64,000 nucleotides of DNA from Neostapfia colusana (lineage: Eukaryota > Streptophyta > Magnoliopsida > Poales > Poaceae). Made by a program: the position numbers and the translations under genes. The DNA lies in contig JASWHV010000001.1 of assembly GCA_030760725.1 (NCBI GenBank), positions 75,041,683 to 75,105,682 on the forward strand, written 5' to 3'. The notes below the pieces were generated by a model. That model made no database searches. It worked only from the letters and a program-made list of their open reading frames with translations, and was not told the DNA's origin. This document shows positions 56,480 to 64,000 of this stretch, piece by piece; the first letter of the stretch is position 1; every line of letters starts with the position of its first letter.

Positions 56480-57408
56480 TGATATGTACATCACTCCTGC
56501 AGATATACACAACACTCACATGGTAGACATGCAAGGTCCAATTACTAGAGCTCGAGCACGACAATTGAATTTAGAGGTGAGCTTGTTCCTGAATAATTCT
56601 TTATATGTGAATTTTGAGAGTATGTTGCTACCTAATGGATTAATTATGATTAAGAACCATGGAGAGGACATGGAAATACATGGAGAGGGGTTTGGAGGCG
56701 TGGAGGACCAGAAAATACGCCAACAAGAAGTTAGAGACCGAGCCCAACTCAAACTCGAGTCCAACTCGGCCCCAGGAGCAGTCCACCTTAAAATGGATGC
56801 ATAGGAGGCATACAGACTCCGTTTTTGACGTTCTACATATGCACGGAAAGCTGAGAGGATAAAGTTTCCAATGGAACTGGCCCCACGTCAAAATACACTA
56901 CGAGTCGACGGGAAACTTCGAAACAATATAAAGTTTAGAGTCTGTCAGGGTGTTGCATCACCTAGTTGGACCATTGGGCCTTGTATTGAATCCAAGTCCA
57001 TTATGTACGTGTCTTACGGTTAGGTCACGATCCCAGCACCCCCCTGGTCGTCCTCCACCTCCTTTATACCCCCTAGCCGCCGTCACAAACAGCCGGGTTT
57101 TGCTTAGTTACAATCTGTCATTGAACAGTGTCGCCGATCATCGGTTGTGAGACCCCAAATTTGTGATCAATTCAGTTTTGATTGCAACTTCTCTGTTCTT
57201 GCTTATGTTCTTGATTGCGCTTGCAGGGATAAGCCTTCATGGCGAGGTCATTCGTGTGACACGGGTGATAACCAACGGAGCAGTGGTGTAGTGATTGCGG
57301 GGTTCTTGGATCATTCGTTCTTTCGGAGCCTTGGATCATCAACGTCGAGATCTCCACCCAATCAAGTTTACCCTACCTCTCGGAAGATCGGGACTCATCC
57401 TCCTATCA
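56480..57408 (+). repeat. 5' LTR of element E (929 bp)
   Basis: It starts TGATATGTACATCAC and ends CTCCTATCA. It contains a short coding-like stretch, PITRARARQLNLEV, that matches the polyprotein C-terminus reading into the 3' LTR. Confidence 0.93.
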
Positions 57409-57410
57409 AT

Positions 57411-57422
57411 TGGTATCAGATT
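57411..57422 (+). other. Primer binding site of element E
   Basis: TGGTATCAGATT, two bases after the LTR. The first ten bases match the initiator tRNA-Met site. Confidence 0.85.
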
Positions 57423-58508
57423 TCCAGGTTCACCGTGAGGTATACTTGTGTGTCCTTTAGATTTATTTTATTTCAGTCCTATCGTCCATAAAAAGCCACA
57501 AAAAAATTTAGTTTCCCTGACCTACAACCCCCGCTCAACCTTTTGCACAATTATAGTTTTGGAGTCCGTAGTTCTGAGTTCGTGTCCTAGGTTGAGTCTG
57601 GTTGCTGGTTTATATTTGTTTTGGTTCAGTTTTGTTTCTTCCATCCGCTGCCATCTACAAAAAACCAATCTACAAAAAAAATTCCATCCACCGATTTGTT
57701 TCTGTTGCAGTTTCCACCACCACCAAAACCTGATTCGGGGTATCCTCCTTAAAACGGGCATAACTTTTCGCTTGTGACTCCGATTGAGGCACATTCTTTT
57801 TTCCCGGAAAGGTCTTGAAAAAGTCCACATACGTCGTTTTCTAAAAAAGTTAAAAAAAATTAAGAAGGCCCTCATTTCGAACTCCGAAGTTCCAGCACCA
57901 GTTTTTTCCAATCGCTCCTAAATTTGTGCCGATCTCATCTTTCATCGGTTTGAGCTAATACTTGGTGCTGTTTCTGTTCTTGTGCCCCTGGTTGAGAAAA
58001 AAATATCAAAAAAATAAAGAGAAAAAAAAGATTTTGATTTCTACTAGTGCTTCAAGACAAAAGCAGGAGGCTAAGGGGTTTTCTAGTTGTGCTATTTCTG
58101 TGTGAGTGCTGGATACTTGCTGATATTATCCTTGTTGTTCCATCATTCATCCTTGTCCTAGCTTGTTGCCACAACTGTTCTAATACATTCTTAGGCCAGC
58201 AACTAGGTGAAATTCTTTGGACACTTATTCAGCATTGCTATCTGTTACTAACTTGTGTGCCACATACATATACTGCATTTGAGCCTTCCAAGCTCCACCT
58301 TCTCTCGAGCAGAACAGGTAACCTTTGCAATCACACCCACTCTCTGCTTGCTTCACACCGGTCACCGTTGGCCACCTGCAGTGCTAGTAAGAAACTTGTA
58401 ATAGCGGGGTAAGACGCATCTTACTGATCGATTTTCCACCCACTTCGGAGAGCGTAGTAATAGGGTTCTTCACGATCTTTTTGTCTTTGTTTCTGTTTTG
58501 TACTAACA
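57423..58508 (+). other. Leader of element E
   Basis: About 1.1 kb with no coding sequence. It contains A-rich runs near 57960-58030. Confidence 0.6.
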
Positions 58509-60170
58509 ATGACAGGAAAGAAGCCTATGGATAAGACATCTGGTTCTACACCTCCAGATGATGATGAGTGTGTGTCCCATATGGAACTAAAGGACATGAT
58601 GCGGGCAATGACCGTAGCTTTCAACAATTACCAGACCACTACAACAGCCACCTTTCAGAAGCTCCATACAAGTGTTGCTGGTCTGACCACACGGTTGGAC
58701 GAGATGGAGACTCGTATTCCCCAACAAGCTACACCCTCTATCATCCTTGATGGTGATGCACATGCTCACTACGACACAGAGGATGACATCAATAACGATG
58801 AGGTTGATGCACAGCAGCGCCGTCGCCCTCGACGAAATCGTCAAGGTATGGGAGGTAGACCTCGTCCTCATGCTCCTGAACAAGATAATGATCCTTATGC
58901 TAAGATTAAGTTTTCTATTCCAACATTTTATGGATCTTATGATGCTGAGACTTACTTGGATTGGGAGATGACGGTAGAACAAAAATTTAGCTCTCATCTT
59001 GTTCCTAAGCGACATAGAGTTAGACAAGCCACTAGTGAGTTTAAAGATTTTGCTATAATTTGGTGGAATGAACTTGTCAATACACGTAATGCACCACAGA
59101 CATGGGCTGCATTAAAAGAAGAGATGCACGCTAGGTTTGTTCCTCCTTCATATAGACGTGATCTTCTTAAGAAATTGCAACGCTTTGATCAGGGCGACAT
59201 GACTGTCCAAGAGTACTACCAAGAGTTGCAGAAAGGTATGTTTCGTTGTGGTGTAGTTGAGGATCATGAAGACCAAATTGTTAGGTTTTATGGGGGCTTG
59301 CGGCGTGAGATCCAAGATATAGTTGACTACAAGGAATATCATTCTATTAAACGTTTATTTCAACTTGCTATGTTAGCAGAAAAAGAAGTGCAGGGTCGCC
59401 AACAGCAGCGGCGGAACAGCACCTTCACGCCACGACAATTTCTGGTGCCATCCAAAGCAGCGCCCTCCTTGAGTGTACGTGCTTCTACACCACCCTCCAC
59501 GGGTGTTGTACGCAGCAGCATCGCACCTTCTACATCACGGGGACGAGATAAAAGCAAGTCCCAGATGCCTCCAGGTGTTGCAGCAAAGGCGGCTGCACCC
59601 AACACTTCGACAAGTCGCAGTTCCAACATCAAGTGTCACCTTTGCCAAGGACTTGGCCATATGCAACGAGATTGTCCTAGCAAACGGGCGATCATTGCCA
59701 CTGTTGATGGTGGGTATGTTAGTGCTTCTGATATTGAAGATGAAAATATTATTGCAACTAACATTTCAGGTTCGGATGATGGTTCTGAGAAGGTTCTTGG
59801 TACATCTGTGACAAACAACTATAGGAATTTGATTGTGCAGCGAGCTTTGAGTGCCACGGTTCGAGAGGACGACAACCGCCAACGTCACAACCTTTTCAAC
59901 ATGTTTCTCGTCGTCAAGGACTGCCGTGTACATACCATCATTGATGGTGGTAGCTGCAACAATTTAGTGAATGTTGAGGTGGTCAAGAAGCTTGGCTTGA
60001 CCACACGGGAGCATCCCCACCCTTATCACATTCAATGGTTTAACAACAATGGTAAAGTTAAGGTAACACAAATAGCAAGGATACATTTTTCCATTGGTTC
60101 TTATCATGATTTTGCTGATTTTGATGTGGTACCTATGGATGCTTGTTCTCTTTTGTTGGGACGTCCCTAG
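58509..60170 (+). pseudogene. Element E Gag and protease
   Basis: The frame is open from ATG 58509 for 553 codons. The Gag domain includes IKFSIPTFYGSYDAETYLDWE and FAIIWWNELV. The knuckle CHLCQGLGHMQRDC (near 59635) is intact. The protease follows in the same frame with IIDGGSCNNLVN (about 59938), and VPMDACSLLLGRP ends at a TAG (60168) where relatives have Trp. This is the longest intact stretch of any transposon Gag in the window. Confidence 0.9.
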
Positions 60171-61392
60171 GAGTTTGATACTGATGCTATTCACCATGAT
60201 CGATCTAATAAGTATACTCTCATGCATAAGCGCAAGAAAATTGTGTTGCTTCCTATGAGTCCCACTGAAATTGTACAATTTGAGCAGGAGAAAAAGAATA
60301 ATGCTAAGCAAAAGGGTGTTTTCAATTCTGAAATTCAGCAACCTATTAAGTTGAAAAATCCTATTTTGCTTGCAACTAAATCTGATCTTGATGATTTATA
60401 TGCCTCTAATGGAACTTGCTATGCTTTAGTGTGCAAACATGCTTTATATTCCATTGAGGATACATCCATTGTCTTGCCACCTGCTGTTGCTAACCTTTTG
60501 CAGGAATATGTGGATGTTTTTCCATCAGAGATACCCCCTGGATTACCACCTGTGCGAGGCATTGAGCACAAGATTGATTTGGTTCCAGGGGCGAGCTTGC
60601 CAAACCGTGCTGCCTACAGGACCAACCCCGACGGGACTAAGGAAATTCAGCGACAAGTCCAAGATCTTCTGGACCGCGGGTACATTTGTGAGAGTCTTAG
60701 TCCTTGTTCTGTTCCTGTTCTTTTGGTTCCAAAAAAAGATGGCACTTGGCGCATGTGTGTTGATTGTAGAGCCATCAATAACATTACCATTCGTTATAGC
60801 TATCCTATTCCTAGATTGGATGACATGCTTGATGAGTTGAGTGGTTCTGTTATTTTCTCCAAGATTGATTTGCATAGTGGGTATCATCAGATTCGTATGG
60901 CTTTAGGTGATGAATGGAAAACTGCTTTTAAAACTAAATTTGGACTTTATGAGGTTAGTCATGCCATTTGGTTTAACTAATGCGCCCAACACTTTCATGA
61001 GGTTGATGAATGAGGTTTTACGTGCTTTCATTGGTAAATTTGTGGTGGTTTACTTTGATGATATCCTTATTTACAGCAAGTCATATGATGAGCATGTTGA
61101 ACATTTGCGTGTTGTTTTTAATGTCTTGCGCGATGCACGTTTATATGGTAACCTTGATAAGTGCACCTTTTGCACCGATCGTGTGTCTTTTCTTGGGTAT
61201 GTTGTTACTTCGCAGGGCATTGAGGTGGACGAGGCAAAGATTGTTTCCATCACGAGCTGGCCACTTCCGACTACGGTCACACAGGTTCGGAGTTTTCTTG
61301 GTCTCGCAGGTTTCTACCGGCGTTTCGTGCGGTATTTCAGCACCATTGCGGCACCTCTCCACGAGTTGACAAAGCATGGAGTGCCGTTTTGA
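60171..61392 (+). pseudogene. Element E reverse transcriptase
   Basis: It continues the Gag frame from 60222: EYVDVFPSEIPPGLPP, VPKKDGTWRMCVDCRAIN and SKIDLHSGYHQIR. A two-base loss near 60953 shifts the frame at GLYE. The palm resumes with MPFGLTNAPNTFMRLMNE and an intact YFDD at 61051-61062, then RSFLGLAGFYRRFV. A TGA at 61390 ends this piece. Confidence 0.9.
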
Positions 61393-62190
61393 TGGGGACC
61401 AGCACAACAACAAGCTTTTGGTGTTCTCAAGTCGAAGCTCACACAAGCACCATTACTGCAACTTACTGATTTTGAGAAGACCTTCGAGCTTGAATGTGAT
61501 GCGAGCGGCATTGGCATTGAGGATTGCTAATTCAAGGAGGTAAACCTGTTGTCTTCTTTAGTGAAAAATTGCATGGGTCTTCGCTGAATTATTCTACATA
61601 TAACAAAGAACTTTATGCTTTAGTGCGTGTCTTGCAAACTTGACAACATTACCTATGGTCTAAAGAATTTATCATACATTCAGATCATGAGTCTTTGAAG
61701 TATCTTAAAGGACAAGCTAATCTGAACAAACGTCATGCTAAATGGATTGAGTTCATAGAATCATTTCCTTACATCATTAAAAATAAGAAAGGAAAAGACA
61801 ATGTGATTGTCGATGCTTTATCTAGACGTTATACCATACTATCCCAACTTTCTCATAAAATCTTTGGTTTGGAAACCATAAAGAGGTTATATGCTACTGA
61901 TTTGGACTTCAAAGATGCCTTTGAAAATTGTAGAGAGGGAAGAACGTGGCAAAAATTCCTGCTGCGTGAAGGCCTTCTCTACCGTGCTAACAAGCTGTGT
62001 GTTCCAGCTAGCTTTGTTCGTCTTTTGTTGTTGCAGGAAGCGCATGGAGGTGGTTTGATGGGACATTTTGGTGTTAAAAAGACAGAGGATATGCTGGCCG
62101 CTCACTTCTTTTGGCCACGAATGAGGCGTGATGTGGAGCTCTACGTTTCACGTTGCACGACATGCAACAAAGCTAAGTCTTGACTTAACC
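61393..62190 (+). pseudogene. Element E RNase H and integrase zinc region
   Basis: RNase H blocks are FELECDASGIGI, then a frameshift, HSDHESLKYLKG and VIVDALSRRYT. The integrase HHCC region follows: AHGGGLMGHFGVKKTEDML, FFWPRMRRDVE and CTTCNKAK. Stop codons include one at about 61640 and a TGA at 62181 following CNKAKS. Confidence 0.88.
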
Positions 62191-63011
62191 CACATGGTCT
62201 TTATATGTCTCTTCCGGTTCCTAGTGCACCTTGGGAGGAAATTTCTATTGACTTTGTTTTAGGATTGCCTAGAACAAAGAGGAGGAGGGATATTATCTTT
62301 GTGGTTGTTGATCGTTTCACTAAAATGGCTCATTTTATACCCTGCCACAAGACCGATAATGCTTCACATGTTGCTGATTTGTTCTTTAATGAGGTTGTGC
62401 GTTTGCATGGTGTTCCCAATACTATTATTTCTGATAGGGATGCTAAGTTTTTGAGTCACTTTTGGAGAACTTTATGGTATAAATTGGGAACAAAGTTGCT
62501 GTTTTCTACTACTTGTCATCCACAAACTGATGGGCAAACGGAGGTAGTTAATCGTACCTTATCTACTATGTTGCGGGCTGTTTTGAAAGATAATTTGAGG
62601 TTGTGGGAGGAGTGTTTGCCACATATTGAGTTTGCTTATAACAGGTCTATTCACTTCACAACCAAGTTAAGTCCGTTTATGGTAGTCTATAGTTTCAATC
62701 CTCGTGCTCCAATTGATTTGCTACCTTTACCACATACTGAAATTGTGAACTTAGATGCTACACAACGTTCTGAATTTATTCTTAAGTTGCATGAAACTAC
62801 TAAGTTACAGATTGAAAAAATGAATGAAAGGTATTGCATTTCTGCTAGTAAAGGTAGGAAGGAGGTAAAATTGGAACCCGGTGATTTGGTGTGGGTTCAT
62901 TTGAGAAAAGATAGGTTCCCAGATTTGAGAAAGTCCAAACTCATGCCACGTGCTGCTGGACCTTTTAAGGTTCTTGAGAAGATAAATGACAATGCAAGAG
63001 GCGGAGGATGA
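62191..63011 (+). pseudogene. Element E integrase core, C-terminus truncated
   Basis: The catalytic core is complete: ISIDFVLGLP, IISDRDAKFLSHFW and HPQTDGQTEVVNRTLSTM. The C-terminal GPY-like block LMPRAAGPFKVLEKINDNA is followed at once by RGGG and the 3' LTR. The segment that in relatives links this block to the LTR-encoded end is missing, which removes the position of a chromodomain or CR motif. Confidence 0.88.
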
Positions 63012-63927
63012 TGTGGACATCACTCCTGCAGATATACACAACACTCACATGGTAGACATGCAAAGTCCAATTACTAGAGCTCGAGCACGACAATTGAATT
63101 TAGAAGTGAGCTCGTTCCTGAACAATTCTTTATATGTGAATTTTGAGAGTATGTTGCTACCTAATAGATTAATTATGATTAGGAACCATGGAGAGGATAT
63201 GGAGATACATGGAGAGGGGTTTGGAGGCGTGGAGGAACAGAAAATACGCCAACAAGAAGTTAGAGACCGAGCCCAACTCAAACTCGAGTCCAACTCGGGC
63301 CCAGGAGCAGTCCATCTTAAAATGGATGCACAGGAGACATACGGACTCCGTTTTTGACGTTCTACATATGCACGGAAAGCTGAGAGGATAAACTTTCCAA
63401 TGGAACTGGTCCCACGTCAAAATTCCCTAGGAGTCGACGGGAAACTTCGAAACAATATAAAGTTTAGAGTCTGTCAGGGTGTTGCATCACCTAGTTGGGC
63501 CATTGGGCCTTGTATCGAGTCCAAGTCCATTATATACGTGTCTTAGGGTTAGGTCACGACCCCAGCACCCCCCTAGTTATCCTCCACCTCCTTTATACCC
63601 CCTAGCCGCCATCACAAACAACCGGGTTTTGCTTAGTTACAATCTGTCATTGAACAGTGTCGTCGATCATCGGTTGTGAGACCCCAAATTTGTGATCAAT
63701 TCAGTTTTGATTGCAACTTCTCTGTTCTTGCTTGTGTTTTTGATTGCGCTTGCAGGAATAAGCCTTTGTGGCGAGGTCATTCATGTGACACGGGTGATAA
63801 CCAACGGAGCAGTGGTGTAGTGATTGCGGGGTTTCGTTCGTTCGGAGCCTTGGATCATCAACGTCGAGATCTCCACCCAATCAAGTTTATCCTACCTCTC
63901 GGAAGATCGGGACTCATCCTCCTATCA
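63009..63927 (+). repeat. 3' LTR of element E (919 bp)
   Basis: It starts TGATGTGGACATCAC and matches 56480-57408 with substitutions and a short deletion near 63830. It is followed by GCGTG and copia D LTR sequence. Confidence 0.93.
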
Positions 63928-63932
63928 GCGTG

Positions 63933-64000
63933 TCTGCTCCAATCTCCCGTTGGGCTGCGCGTCCAATGGTAACGATCTATAACCTCTTTACTCACATGTA
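63933..64000 (+). repeat. Copia D 3' LTR, continuation
   Basis: This joins logically to 53160 once both insertions are removed. The LTR runs off the right edge. Confidence 0.65.

Larger units (their letters stand above)
56480..63927 (+). mobile_element. CRM-like Ty3/gypsy chromovirus E
   Basis: A 7.45-kb gypsy element with LTRs of 929 and 919 bp, a Met-tRNA-type PBS, a 1.1-kb leader, gag-protease-RT-RNase H-integrase, and a perfect TSD. The LTR starts TGATGTGGACATC, like the TGATGAAGACATC start I recall for grass centromeric retrotransposons. The 3' end of the ORF runs into the LTR, which is a CRM-clade trait. The lineage call is therefore CRM-like; a Reina-like relative is the alternative. 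Stops and one C-terminal deletion are present. Confidence 0.88.

Overview
The window is plant nuclear DNA, almost certainly from a grass with a large, repeat-rich genome. Two things point there: nested Ty1/copia and Ty3/gypsy LTR retrotransposons of grass type, and one intact intron-containing plant gene, GOLDEN2-LIKE 1 (GLK1), whose protein is closer from memory to rice GLK1 than to the maize protein. There is no sign of bacterial or organellar DNA. About 59 kb of the 64 kb is retrotransposon; GLK1 and its flanks fill roughly 32.06-36.87 kb.

Left nest (1-32062). The outer layer is a minus-strand Tat-type gypsy element: a protease-region fragment at 4752-5664, a PBS, and a 729-bp LTR now split into 5665-5796 and 31466-32062. 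Copia element A (minus strand, 1-4751, running off the left edge) lies in its internal region. A 14.7-kb Tekay/Del-type chromovirus (plus strand, 5797-31460, TSD TCTCG) sits in its LTR. That chromovirus was in turn hit between RNase H and integrase by copia element B (14835-25783, TSD GAAGA). B is a 10.9-kb SIRE/Maximus-like element with an extra third ORF and a striking palindromic GGACTAGTCC array in its LTRs and again upstream of the third ORF.

Genic island (32063-36869). GLK1 is on the minus strand with six coding exons, all introns phase 0 with GT-AG ends, and 458 codons with no visible lesion. The GARP DNA-binding domain spans exons 2 and 3, and the GCT box forms exon 6.

Right nest (about 36870-64000). 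The host is an old plus-strand copia, D, seen as RT and RNase H remnants, 3' non-coding DNA and a 3' LTR. It is broken by four insertions: copia C (37242-46968, same family as A), a Tekay-like solo LTR (48083-52075, TSD CATGG), a second Tekay-like solo LTR (53161-56462, TSD CTCTA), and a CRM-like chromovirus E (56480-63927, TSD GCGTG). D's LTR resumes at 63933 and leaves the window.

Every retrotransposon coding region carries stops, frameshifts or deletions, so none looks autonomous as it stands; several keep catalytic motifs. GLK1 is the only gene expected to act in the cell, as a nuclear activator of chloroplast-development genes. No tRNA, rRNA or CRISPR feature was recognised. The strongest unexplained structures are the palindromic U3 arrays, a 48-bp minisatellite carrying G-box-like cores in one solo LTR, and sequence blocks shared by three otherwise diverged Tekay-type LTRs.
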